Source of the DNA: Chara braunii
Taxonomy: Eukaryota; Streptophyta; Charophyceae; Charales; Characeae
Direction: 5' to 3'
Length of the DNA stretch: 36,300 nucleotides
NCBI GenBank assembly: GCA_003427395.1
Contig: BFEA01000455.1
Location: 33,078 to 69,377 of the forward strand
Shown here: positions 10,331 to 19,477 of the stretch, piece after piece
Layout of the letters: every line of letters starts with the position of its first letter
Position numbering within the stretch: position 1 is the stretch's first letter
Notes under the pieces: model-generated
Database searches by the model: none
What the model saw: only the letters and a program-made list of their open reading frames with translations
What the model was told of the DNA's origin: nothing
Translations under genes and position numbers: made by a program

Positions 10331-11226
10331 TTCCTCCGAATGTTGGGGTGGAGCATCGGGTTCCAACCTGCCATATCTGCGAGGCTTGGGATTGGGTGTC
10401 GTGGTCAGGGTTGCCATACCTCTGATCTGTGAGGACCGGGGTTAGAACCAGGAAGTACGCGAGTATGGTTGTACTGGCACCGGAGCTAGGGTCCGCCATC
10501 CTACGTTGCGGGGCACAGAGATAGAGGGACACCGCTACAAGAGTAGTCTGTCATAGCTGTGCTGAGGAGAGGGACGACGAGTACCTGTACAGGGAGAAAG
10601 AGGAAGGACTGAGCAGAAAGGGAGGCACGTGCCTGGAGTTGGCGGCGGTCTGCCGTGTTAGTAGCCTTCGAACTGGGCATTTTGTGGGTTGTCAACCTGC
10701 AGGATTGGCATCTGCAGGCGCTGCTGGCATGGCCGTTGAAGTAATTCCTGGAGGAGGGGCTGCTGCTGCACCTGCTATTACTGCCACTGCTGCTGGGTTA
10801 GCTTTTTCGAGGGTAGTGTTGTGGCTGTTGCGGAGCTTGCTAAGGAAGGAGGTCTAGTGTGCAGAGAGGGAGTGCAGGGAATTGAGAGTTCATCACGCAG
10901 ACCGGTTATACAGTTGACCGGAGGTGGACCAAGCGGTTTGTACTTGGCCACCATTGCAGGGCCCTCAGGCGATGGAAGGTAACAAGGCCCTCTCCTGAGA
11001 GTTGAGTTGTCCCTCCTTTGTATCTCGAGCATCTGAAACCCCTCATTCTGCCCTTCTTACTCTAAGTCTGATCTTGTTCTGAAAGGAAGGCTGCAGGCGG
11101 GATTGCAACCCGTAGGACCGCAGCAAGGCCTACGTGGGAGGTTACCCCACCGATTACGGGAGCTCTGCCGGAACTTAGGAGGAGTTTTGGAAGCAGGGAA
11201 CTGAAAAGCAACCACCCATCGCCCTT

Positions 11227-11233
11227 TATAAAT
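11227..11233 (+). promoter_or_regulatory. TATA box candidate upstream of the hairpin array
   Basis: TATAAAT within CCCTTTATAAATGCAGAC, conserved as CCCTTTATAAACCCAGAC in the 3' LTR (31789). If used, transcription would begin near 11260 and the hairpin array 200 bp downstream would lie in the RNA. That link is inference. Confidence 0.45.
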
Positions 11234-11473
11234 GCAGACTATAGCCCCTATTTGTACTACCCATTGCATGTTTGACTGAGTATATAGTGTGCAACCCTAC
11301 TTTGACTTGTTGTTTGACTTTCAGGACATGCATCAGGTAAAGTAAAAGAATGCATGCAAATCTCGGTTTCAGTTTTGTTAATTGAATGAAAGCAGATTGG
11401 AAAGGGAAATTGCATCTGGGAAAGGGCCAAATGGAAAGTAGTTTTTGCGTGAGGTTTCGATGGGTTATCAAGG

Positions 11474-12410
11474 CTGGGAGGTCCCCATAAGTTTGGGAAG
11501 ACCCAGTGCTTTGTTTATTTTGGATTGTATGGAGCGTCAGACCATTCTATAAGTTTAGGTGGTGTGATTGCTCTGGAGGCTGGGAAGTCCCCATAAGTTT
11601 GGGGAGACCTAGTATTGTGAAATTGCCTTGAGAACCAGACCATTTTATAAGTTTAGGTGATCTGGTTGCTCTGACTTGCGAGGGCTAATTGTGATTGGCT
11701 TTTTTCAGGGACCAAGTGCATTCTGTAAGTTCAAGTGCCTTGCTGGCCTTCTTTATTTTGAATTTTCCTCTGTTTATTTGGTTCTGAACGAGGAGGACTG
11801 AGTCATTCTAAGCTTAGGTGACTCAGCCTCTGCCTGCTTTATTCTGGGGAAAATGAACTTAACAGAGAGCATACCATTCTATAAGTTTAGGTGATCAAGC
11901 CCAATGCCACGCACAAATTGGATCAGAGAGGAACGAATCAGGCAGAGAGTCAGACTGTTCTGTAAGTTTAGGGGGTTTGACTTAAAGCCTCGCACATGCT
12001 GGAACCCAAAGGTTATAATTTAGCTATATTCTATTACTACTTTATTTAAGAATAGGCTAGTCAGACTACTCTATAAGTTTAGGTAGTCTGACTATAGTTT
12101 ATCACAATGTTAAAGAGAGTATAATTAAGAATATAATTGATGGTAAGATGGGGCAGGCTGAACTTAAGTTAGTTAAGTCCTATGCAGCCTTAGAAGACAA
12201 AGGGAAAACGGGTACATATAATCTGGATAGTTTAAATAGTTTAAGGCGACTAAAATGGTTTAGTCATATGTCCAAAGAAGAGAGAAGTAGTTGTGCCCTT
12301 TATTCTGTGTATACTCGTTGGCTAAGTTAAGCTCATTCCATAAGTTTGGGTGGCCCGACTTTATGCCTGGCGAAGAAAGGCGCATTCCATAAGTTTGAGT
12401 GTCCTGGCCT
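11474..12410 (+). repeat. Array of about 11 hairpins with a shared loop and different stems (5' LTR copy)
   Basis: A near-constant loop, TTCTATAAGTTTAGG or close, recurs about every 45-110 bp in one orientation, flanked each time by a different self-complementary pair. Clear stems: TCAGACCA/TGGTGTGA (11537-11567, one mismatch); AACCAGACCA/TGATCTGGTT (11633-11667, one mismatch); ACCAAGTGCA/TGCCTTGCT (11711-11744, bulge and mismatch); CTGAGTCA/TGACTCAG (11798-11826, perfect); AGTCAGAC/GTTTGACT (11948-11982, one G-T pair); TAGTCAGACTAC/GTAGTCTGACTA (12058-12094, perfect 12 bp). Two have CCATAAGTTTGG loops (11474-11506, 11580-11612). One is decayed (about 11867-11902). Two loop copies without good stems lie at about 12331 and 12381. 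Function unknown. Confidence 0.85.
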
Positions 12411-12706
12411 TATGCCTTATGTAAGCTGGGTATAAAGGGTTAAACCATTGAAAGATCATGAACCACTGTTTGTTCAGATAAACTTGGGATGGTGAGAGTA
12501 CTTACCTTTGTGGTTTGGCTTGCATATGGCTGAATGAGATGACTATTTGGTCTGAGTTTCAATTTGATAGGTAGTTGCTTTAGTTGCTTGCCACGTGCTA
12601 GAGCCATAGGAGTCAGTTTCAATTCATGCATTTTCCGAGCTAAGTTTATTTTTACTTTGGTCAACTTTTGTATTTTTAGGGATCTTTTATTATACTTAGT
12701 CTTGTA

Positions 12707-13262
12707 TAAATTTTGGTAAGCCACTTTCCCTACGGGAAGCGCTGCCAAAATTTCTACAAAACCAAGGAGTTAGTTAAACTTTGTCCTTCCAGGGTCCAGT
12801 TCTTTTTGACTTTTTTACTTAGTAAAAATATGAGAAACCTCCTTGTCTAAAAAAAATGCTGCCCAAATTTTTACTAATTTAGGGAGTTAGATAAAATTTG
12901 ACCTTGAAAAATCGAAGTCATTTCAGATTCTTAACTTAGCTTTGTATGAATCTTGGAATAACACTTTCTCTACAGGAAACGCTACCGAAATTTCTACAAA
13001 TCTAAGGAGTTAGTTAAAATCTATCTTATCTGAACTCAGATTTTATATTTGAGTTCATATCTGATTTAGTATAAATCTGAAAGGTCTTCCTTTCTAAGGG
13101 GAGTGCTGCCCAAATTTTTACTAATTCAGGGAGTTAGACAAATTTTGACCTTTCTTGAACTAAAAGTTTGATTTTTGAGCTCGTATAAATTCTGCGATGA
13201 CACTTTTCCTATGGGAAGCACTGCCAAACTTTTCTTAGTTTAGAGGAGTTGGATTATAGTTG
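12707..13262 (+). repeat. Dimeric 240-bp tandem repeat of about 120-bp monomers
   Basis: Five diverged monomers share a core (G/A)CTGCC(C)AAA-TTT followed by AGGGAGTTAG or AAGGAGTTAG, at about 12741, 12858, 12981, 13104 and 13220. Monomers 1, 3 and 5 are alike (CACTTTCCCTACGGGAAGC type, 240 and 239 bp apart); 2 and 4 are alike (CTGCCCAAATTTTTACTAAT, 246 bp apart). The odd monomers carry a small hairpin, TTCCC-TAC-GGGAA. This is a short higher-order repeat within the LTR. Confidence 0.8.
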
Positions 13263-13497
13263 ACAGGTGGCGGTTCTGGAAAATCCGCTTTGTATTGAGG
13301 AGACTCTACCAAGGTTTACCTATCTATTGGCGCTTGCTGAAAGGTGGACTTAGGCTTAGTTAATTAGGATGATTTGAGTGAGATCGTGATATGAAGATTA
13401 TTCTTCATAGACTTATAGATTTAGCTTGGGGGATTGACATGTTATGTGTTACAGGTCCTCTTGATCGATTGATTCAGAATTTGGGCTAGATTCAGCT

Positions 13498-13558
13498 TGA
13501 TCCTGCGAGGATCATCTTTGTTATCACGGATAACATGTCGGTGACCGATTCGTCGGTT
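13498..13558 (+). repeat. Three consecutive short hairpins
   Basis: TGATCCT-GCG-AGGATCA (13498-13514), TGTTATC-ACG-GATAACA (13519-13535) and GACCGA-TTCG-TCGGTT (13543-13558; one G-T pair, TTCG loop) follow each other with gaps of 4 and 7 bases. They occur only in the 5' LTR because the 3' copy ends earlier. No tRNA or known RNA family fits. Confidence 0.7.
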
Positions 13559-13924
13559 TACGACTCAATTCCAACTCACCCTCAATACTCAACCTAAAAG
13601 GCTTTAGCCCTGGTGATTTTATTGTTTTGTTAAGGTTTCACCCAGACTTTTATTGAATGGTCATTTAACAGAGGTACTAAGTATTTAATTATGGCTGGTT
13701 GGACCGGAGGCTGGGGCTTGCATGGCTAAAGCGAGGGGTATGAGTATAGAGAGTAGTTGGGGTTGACTCCGTGTAGTGCGTGGACTTTGTTTGACTTTTG
13801 ATGTGATTGCAGGTATGTTCTGTGGTTCGGATTTTGGGATTTCACTGCCTACGATCACACATATACATATGGTTGTGAGGAGCTCCACTGTGATTGTGAG
13901 AAGTGATCATCACATACTTATTTC

Positions 13925-13926
<2 letters not shown>

Positions 13927-13973
<47 letters not shown>
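13927..13973. repeat. (AT)n microsatellite
   Basis: Uninterrupted AT dinucleotide run inside the element 2 LTR. It marks the change from AT-rich sequence to the GC-rich distal LTR part. Confidence 0.95.
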
Positions 13974-13976
<3 letters not shown>

Positions 13977-14243
13977 GGAGTTCGAAAGAAAAAAATTGGG
14001 GGTTGGGGTCGAGGGAAGAAGGAAAGCCCCCTCTACGTGGTTGTATGCTTCTTAAGGGGTTTCTTAGTCGGACGTTAGTCCTGGCCTGGGATTCGAGGTC
14101 CTTGTCCAGGATATCCCAGATCCTCGACTCTGCAGGAGAGGAATCTTCCCGTGCGCAAAGCCTATCTGCCTTTCCTGTCGAGACACCCAACCCGGAGGGC
14201 AGAAATGTCGCGAGGGCTGAACGGCATGCCCTTCGACCGTTCA

Positions 14244-14272
14244 ATATCGTGAAGGGCAACCCCTCACGATAT
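14244..14272. repeat. Strong hairpin in distal LTR
   Basis: ATATCGTGA and TCACGATAT form a perfect 9-bp stem. Inside it, after one mismatch, GGG-CAA-CCC extends the stem. A smaller inverted pair, GAACGG/CCGTTC, lies just upstream (about 14218-14242). Confidence 0.65.
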
Positions 14273-15529
14273 ATTCCTTCAGCCATTCAATATCGCGAGG
14301 CCGAAACTGCGATTGCTACGTATGACTAGTATCGCCGGTTGATGAAGGAAGGGCCGACAGCCGCGCAACTTTATATTAAAATCTTGTGCGCGACGTCCGT
14401 CCGTCCTAGTGTCTGGAGTTATGAGATTAGGTAATTCATATGTGTACGTGTGTGTCCAGAGTCAGGATAGGCCATTGGTGCCAACCGGCAGAGCTACCCA
14501 AGGTTGTGACTTTTAGGATGTGGAGGCCCTTCGGCCTATTTTTATTTTTTTGAGTTATTATAGTTGGATGTTGTAGTCCGTGGCAACCGTCAAAGTCAAA
14601 CCCCTCGACTCGCTTCCAGGCCCTAGGGGAAGGAGTTGGTCTCCGGGGCCATAAGAGATGATTGCCACCACAGGTATGAACCTGTGTACCACCCACTCTC
14701 CGCAGGGTGCAGAAGAGGTTGTGACTCTCAACCGCACTTGGTGGTTGTCCAACGTCGAGAGATTAACCCTCAAGGCGCGTGTCAGCTGACACTTGAGTAT
14801 CAAATGCGATCCCCGAGACTAACGAGGACCGCATGAGTATGGGTACTATACGGTACACCATCATTGCGACCGCTCGCATTTGCGGGTCGATATGAGTAGG
14901 CCTCATACCCGCGCGATTTTATACTACGTCTCGCGCGCGACGCCTATCCGATTTCCGCATCAGAAAATTATGGGATGCCCACTAAGGGACTAGGAGTGTT
15001 GTCGCGCTGTTTGTCCAACGTTGTTTTGTATGTGTGTGTGAGTATATGTGGGTTTTATTTTTTTATGTTCTTTATAGTGGTGTACACGTGGCGTGTGGGA
15101 TGCGTCCTAGTCGACCGACGACGAGTCGCGCTTGGGACCTCAACCCCCCAAGATGTCGGTTCTCGTGCGGGTCCGATAGAGGCGTAGTACCGCGCGTACC
15201 CCCTATGCTACAGCGAACGAGAAACGCCCTCGGCTGGTCCACCTCTGCGATTGTAGCTGATCAACTTTTGTACTGTGGACTGGTAGCTCGGCGGGGATAC
15301 ACCCACCGAAGGAAGATGACAGCTCCCGTAAGGTGGAGGTAAGTCGTGCCTCGCGTAGGCCCTATCCTGTCGTACGGGCTCGCGAGAGGTATGGCTGGCG
15401 CACTCGGCCGGAGCGGCTTGTGGAAGCTCTATGTATAGTAGCGATAAAGGAACAGACCAACTCCTGCGTGACACGACCGGGAGGTTCCCGCGCTGCCCCG
15501 TGCGGTGCCAGACCGATGCGCTCGACAGG

Positions 15530-15547
15530 TGGCGCCGTTGCCTGGGA
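15530..15547 (+). other. Element 2 primer-binding site, tRNA-Asp type
   Basis: TGGCGCCGTTGCCTGGGA matches the plant Athila/Tat-type site TGGCGCCGTTGCCGGGGA at 17 of 18 bases; that site is complementary to the 3' end of tRNA-Asp. It starts two bases after the CGACA end of the LTR. This fixes the LTR 3' boundary and the element's strand. Confidence 0.9.
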
Positions 15548-15573
15548 TAACGGTTGCCTACCGTTGTCCCTGG
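15541..15573 (+). repeat. Hairpin overlapping the primer-binding site
   Basis: A 14-base arm at 15541-15554 (CCTGGGATAACGGT) pairs with 15560-15573 (ACCGTTGTCCCTGG) with one mismatch and one T-G pair around a 5-base loop. The 5' arm shares seven bases with the primer-binding site, so the RNA fold could mask part of it. Confidence 0.6.
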
Positions 15574-15964
15574 TGGAACGACATCCAGGTATAAGACTGA
15601 GAAAAAGTAGGCATATGAGGCAAGACTAAGTATATAACTTGAATGTCTTGCCAGATTATCTATGATAAAGTAACTATTATAATAAGTCTTATCTCTGATT
15701 GGATTGATTTCTTAGACTGAAAAAATATGAGGGAGATTCTATAGGGGGAAATAGGGCTTATTAGAGTAAGTCCTATAGGAATAAAAGTGGGGTAAGGCTT
15801 GTTGGGCCTGAGTCCTAGGCTAGCTATGGTAGAGGTCTGACGTAAGGTGTGATGGAATCGGATTGCTGAATGAGATAATCTGGTCTTCTTAAAACAGGGA
15901 AATTCGAGTAAAGGCGACCCGTAAAGATGTCGGGACCTAAGCAGATGGCGAAGGGAGGGTCCTG
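15574..15964 (+). other. Element 2 leader
   Basis: AT-rich untranslated stretch between the primer-binding site and gag, with no coding pattern. A short frame from the ATG at 15927 ends after 12 codons and is not in the gag frame. The start codon of gag cannot be fixed. Confidence 0.45.
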
Positions 15965-16634
15965 ACACTCGAGGACCTTATTGAGGCACTGGATAAGCGG
16001 GAAAGGACGCCAAGCAATGTCCCCAAAGTTGACACCTTCCACTTCAATGGGGAACGGGTCTCTGATTGGTTGGACTTGGTGGAGCAAGCCTTGGTGGGAT
16101 TACCGAATGAAGTAAAGTTCAAGCGAATCTTGAAGTATGTACTTCATGTCCACCATCAGGAGGTGGAAAGGTTGTAAATGCGGCCAACGGCAGCTGGGCC
16201 CGATCTAAGGATGGGATGCGGAGGAAGTATAGGTTGGGCGATGGACTGCTGACCACGGCGGACCTAGAAGCCATGAACAGGGACGACTTCACCACGGTGG
16301 GGGCATTCGTGCAAGAAGGCTAGAAAAGTTCATGGCATCCCAGAGGAAGCCCAATGTGTTTATTTTCTGGGGCTGCTCACCGCCACGGAGGCTGTGGAAC
16401 TAACGATCCATGGAGGAGGAACCAAGAAATTTACGTGGGCCACTATCGACAAAGGCGTGGCAGAAGGAAGTTTGGACGAGGTGGAATAACACCAGATGCG
16501 CCTGCAAAGGCGTAAGCGGAAGGAAAGGGATGCCACGACGTCCGGAACCCCGGGAGTGAGAAGGATTGTCACTGACGTGCTGGCGGAACTGGGCTATGGG
16601 AGAGATGGGGTAATACAGAAAAAGGTAGTGACGG
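15965..16634 (+). pseudogene. Element 2 gag, 5' part (capsid-like)
   Basis: The frame opens TLEDLIEALDKRERTP and continues through FHFNGERVSDWLDLVEQAL. A frame change near 16172 leads to VNAANGSW...KYRLGDGLLT, then a small deletion near 16310 and KARKVHGIPEEAQ. A TAA at 16487 lies in EGSLDEVE-HQMRLQRRKRKER. The order and motifs fit a gypsy-type gag capsid domain. The coding sequence is interrupted at 16634 by the hAT-like insertion and resumes after the duplicated AGTGACGG. Assignment is from position and gag-like character; no homology search was run. Confidence 0.75.
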
Positions 16635-17033
16635 CTGTGTTGCACGCTGGCCGCGGCCAGTTTCGGCCCAGGCTGCGGCTGCCGGCCTAGGCTGTGACCC
16701 CCCTGGCCGCGAGTTTTTCGGCCGAGGCCGCCGCCGATCGGGGAGGGGGTTTGGAGGGCGGGGAACAGGTTTCGAGTCGGGGGGGGGCCCCCTACCTCCA
16801 CGCAAATAAAAAAACCCAAAAACTTCAAAAACGGGGGGGTGGATTTCAATGAGTACCAAAAAAAAAAAAAAAATTAGAAAAAAAAAAAATCATTGATTGA
16901 CTGTTTTTTTATTGATTGATTGATTGATTGGTGGGGGAGGGGTCCTCCCTCCACTCCACGGCGCGCACTCACACCTCTCTCTCTCTCTCGTGTGCATGCG
17001 TGTGCGCAGCTCCCGCACACGCGCGCGCACCCA

Positions 17034-17084
<51 letters not shown>

Positions 17085-17472
17085 AAATCAGTATGGCGGT
17101 GTATATTCCCACGATATANNNNNNNNNNNNNNNNNNNNNNNNNNNNNNNNNNNNNNNNNNNNNNNNNNNNNNNNNNNNNNNNNNNNNNNNNNNNNNNNNN
17201 NNNNNNNNNNNNNNNNNNNNNNNNNNNNNNNNNNNNNNNNNNNNNNNNNNNNNNNNNNNNNNNNNNNNNNNNNNNNNNNNNNNNNNNNNNNNNNNNNNNN
17301 NNNNNNNNNNNNNNNNNNNNNNNNNNNNNNNNNNNNNNNNNNNNNNNNNNNNNNNNNNNNNNNNNNNNNNNNNNNNNNNNNNNNNNNNNNNNNNNNNNNN
17401 NNNNNNNNNNNNNNNNNNNNATTGATTGATTGATTGTTGGGGGAGGGGTACCCCCCCCTACCCCCGCCCGAT

Positions 17473-17503
<31 letters not shown>

Positions 17504-17508
17504 ACATA

Positions 17509-17547
<39 letters not shown>

Positions 17548-17809
17548 ATACTTGCGCGGGGTTTCGAAACTTTTTTTTTTTTTCCTTTTTCTTTTTTCTG
17601 TTTTTATTTTTTGTTATGCAATAGAAAATAACAATGCCCCCCAAAAAAATATGGGAGTGTAGGGTTTTTTTAGCCCTACATGCCCTTTTTTTTTTCTTTT
17701 TTTTTTCATGCGTTAGAAAAAAAAAAAAAAATCCTGCACCAAACTTGGCTGGTCGGCCGAGGCCGCGGCCGATTTTCCGCCCCCGGCCGCGGCCGGGCGT
17801 GCAACATAG
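16635..17809. mobile_element. Non-autonomous hAT-like DNA transposon in gag
   Basis: The left end begins CTGTGTTGCACGC and the right end finishes GCGTGCAACATAG, an inverted pair differing by one transition. Subterminal GGCCGCGGCC/GGCCGAGGCC motifs occur at both sides (16648-16730; 17755-17794). An 8-bp duplication flanks it. The interior holds poly-A/poly-T tracts, (CA)n runs, two copies of an (ATTG)n plus GGGGGAGGGG segment, and a 302-base gap. No transposase ORF is visible; one inside the gap would have to be very short. The terminal dinucleotide CT departs from the usual hAT consensus (C/T-A), so the superfamily rests mainly on the 8-bp duplication. Confidence 0.78.
17119..17420. other. 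Assembly gap (302 N)
   Basis: A run of N inside the hAT-like element. Both sides carry ATTGATTG repeats followed by G-rich TGGGGGAGGGG and a (CA)n tract, so the gap sits in a locally duplicated, repeat-rich stretch. Its true length is unknown. Confidence 0.99.
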
Positions 17810-19477
17810 AGTGACGGTGGTCCAAGGTAAGGGAAAAGTACCAGTGGTAGAGGAAGATGCTCAAGAAGAGTGGGAAGAGGAAGAGCCTGTGCCTCAACAC
17901 CTCTCGAAGGTGCTACGCAAGCAGCACAACTTAGCTCAGGGGGGACAAGGTTCGAGAAAGGGCAGATGCCTCCGACAGTGGTAGTCGCGCCACCAAGTGC
18001 GTCGGCTTCATCAGGTAGCGCGGGACCCTCGCAAGTGCCGGTGCCACCATTCGGGCAGTGGCCCTAGCCTATGTACAATACTTTTGTGCCGTGGGGAAAT
18101 TCGGCTCCGCCCGGACAGATGGTACCGTACGCTGGGCCCCAAGCGAGTATGTCGCCCCCAAGCTACCCCGCCGCTCAGGCCCAACCCATGGCGCCACCCC
18201 CGTCGCCTGCACCTAGGTCACAAGGTAGTGTGGCGGGTGGAGGTAGTCAAGGCCAAGGAAATCAGGGGAATGGAGGGAGAGGCAGTGGGAGAGGACGCGA
18301 CAGAAATGGTGGTGGTCGAGAAGGTCAATGGGACAACCAAGGTTACCAGGGCCAGGGAAATCAAGGTAGCCAAGGGAGCCAGGGAAGCGGGAGAACCCTC
18401 TTTGATTGGAGGACCGCCATATGCCAACATTGTGACAAGCAAGGTCACACCATACGGTTCTGCAATACAAGGCGGAAAGATGAAAGAGTGGGACTGATCT
18501 ACTCCAATATGGATGGCGACATATATGATCAATTCGGAGAGTACATTGACAGGAAGGTCCCTGGCGGAGTGAGGGCGGAAGCCCAAAGAAGGGTGGCAGC
18601 ACGACAAGCACCGCCTGCGACATTTAGGTTATGGCATGAGAAAGAGGATCCACCAATTAGAGTGGAGGGAGTGGGGAGTGATCTGGAGGTGACCCAAAGG
18701 CTGCGGGCAGGGGATATAAAAGAAGAACCCATAATCGTTGAGTCCGAGGGCGAGGACGAGGAGGAGAGAGTAGAGAGTCAATCAGTCCTACTGGGGAAGA
18801 TAGAAGACCTGTTGGACAAAGTGGGAAGATACCAACAGAAGTTGGTAGACCTCTGCGAAGGAGTGAAGGAGTGGAGGGCTAGTATCCCCAAGGTCTTCCT
18901 CAATGATTCCGGCCCAGAATCCATGCCAGGACGACCCGGGGTGACCACCGTGGGATCAGGCCCGTGGTCGGGGATGATGACCAGACCTCCTACGCCATAG
19001 GGAAGACTGACGCAGGCTGCTCGTACCCGAGGTCATACTAAAGCCGGTGCCAGCAAAGAGCCTCCTCGGAAAGAACCTGAACCAGAGAAGAGAAAGGAAG
19101 TCGTAGAAATGGAAGATGATGATGAGGAAGAAGAAGAGGATGAGAGGCTGTGCCAAGAAGAGGACCAGAGAGTGGAGCAAAGGGCCAGGAAGAGAGAAAC
19201 TAGGGAGGAAGCCGAACCAATCATATGTGACGTATCGCCCAAGAAGAAGAAGTATGAGGTCCGGTTGGAAGAAGGGTTCGACGTCGAGAAGGTGATTGAT
19301 AGGTTGTTGGAGGGTCACAATGACCTTATAACCCTGAAGGAGATCTTGGCGTCGGCCCCTAAGCTCCGTGATGGACTGAAAGGGAGGTTGTCACGGCTTC
19401 TGGTGCCCAACGTCCATCTAAGTATGATCCTGCCTAAGGAAGCGGAGCGGGCAGAGACAGGGACAAAGATGGACTAG
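17810..19477 (+). pseudogene. Element 2 gag, 3' part (nucleocapsid with CCHC zinc knuckle)
   Basis: The same frame as the upstream gag resumes after the hAT-like insertion. It has a Pro-rich segment, a Gly/Gln/Arg-rich tract (about 18215-18400), and the zinc knuckle CQHCDKQGHTIRFC (C-x2-C-x4-H-x4-C, about 18424-18465). A DIYDQFGEYIDRKVPGG segment, a Glu-rich stretch and a coiled-coil-like KIEDLLDKVGRYQQKL follow. The frame then runs into a strongly acidic/basic region (DDDEEEEEDE, 19109-19260). In-frame stops are all TAG: 18065, 18998 and 19475. The Gly-rich tract plus knuckle marks the RNA-binding nucleocapsid part. Where gag ends and pol begins is uncertain because the frame is shared. Confidence 0.78.

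Larger units (their letters stand above)
7643..15527 (+). mobile_element. Element 2 5' LTR, about 7.9 kb
   Basis: It starts TGTCGGCACGG right after the interrupted RT and ends GCTCGACA two bases before a tRNA-Asp-type primer-binding site; TGTCG and CGACA are inverse ends. Bases 7643-12027 align through their length with 28165-32591. The remaining 3.5 kb (12028-15527) occurs once, because the 3' copy is truncated. Contents: terminal palindrome, two TATA-like sites, a degenerate GCGC-motif repeat (about 9160-10330), the hairpin array, a 240-bp repeat, three short hairpins, (AT)n and a GC-rich terminal part (14000-15527) with repeated CGCGCGAC words. No protein-coding gene is recognisable in it. 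At 7.9 kb it is far longer than most LTRs. Confidence 0.78.
16627..17817. repeat. 8-bp target site duplication AGTGACGG
   Basis: AGTGACGG at 16627-16634 and again at 17810-17817 directly flanks the inserted element. An 8-bp duplication is characteristic of hAT transposons. Confidence 0.88.

Noticed and set aside
11080-11150. Possible tRNA on the minus strand (a CGGG-TTGCAAT-CCCG arm resembling a T-arm)
   Set aside because: The loop does not match the T-loop consensus, no acceptor or anticodon stem could be built, and the other LTR copy does not preserve a cloverleaf.
11474-12410. CRISPR-like array (repeated 15-base word with variable flanks)
   Set aside because: The spacing is uneven, the repeat is the loop of hairpins, the flanks pair with each other, and the setting is a eukaryotic LTR.
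14660-14700. Possible tRNA-like hairpin (ACAGG...CCTGT)
   Set aside because: The loop has six bases and there are no matching D, anticodon or acceptor stems.
16874-17644. ORFs across the N gap
   Set aside because: They are open because N cannot make a stop, and the rest is repeat translation.
19033-19318. Serine-rich minus-strand ORFs
   Set aside because: They are the antisense of the acidic GAGGAAGA-rich gag region on the plus strand.
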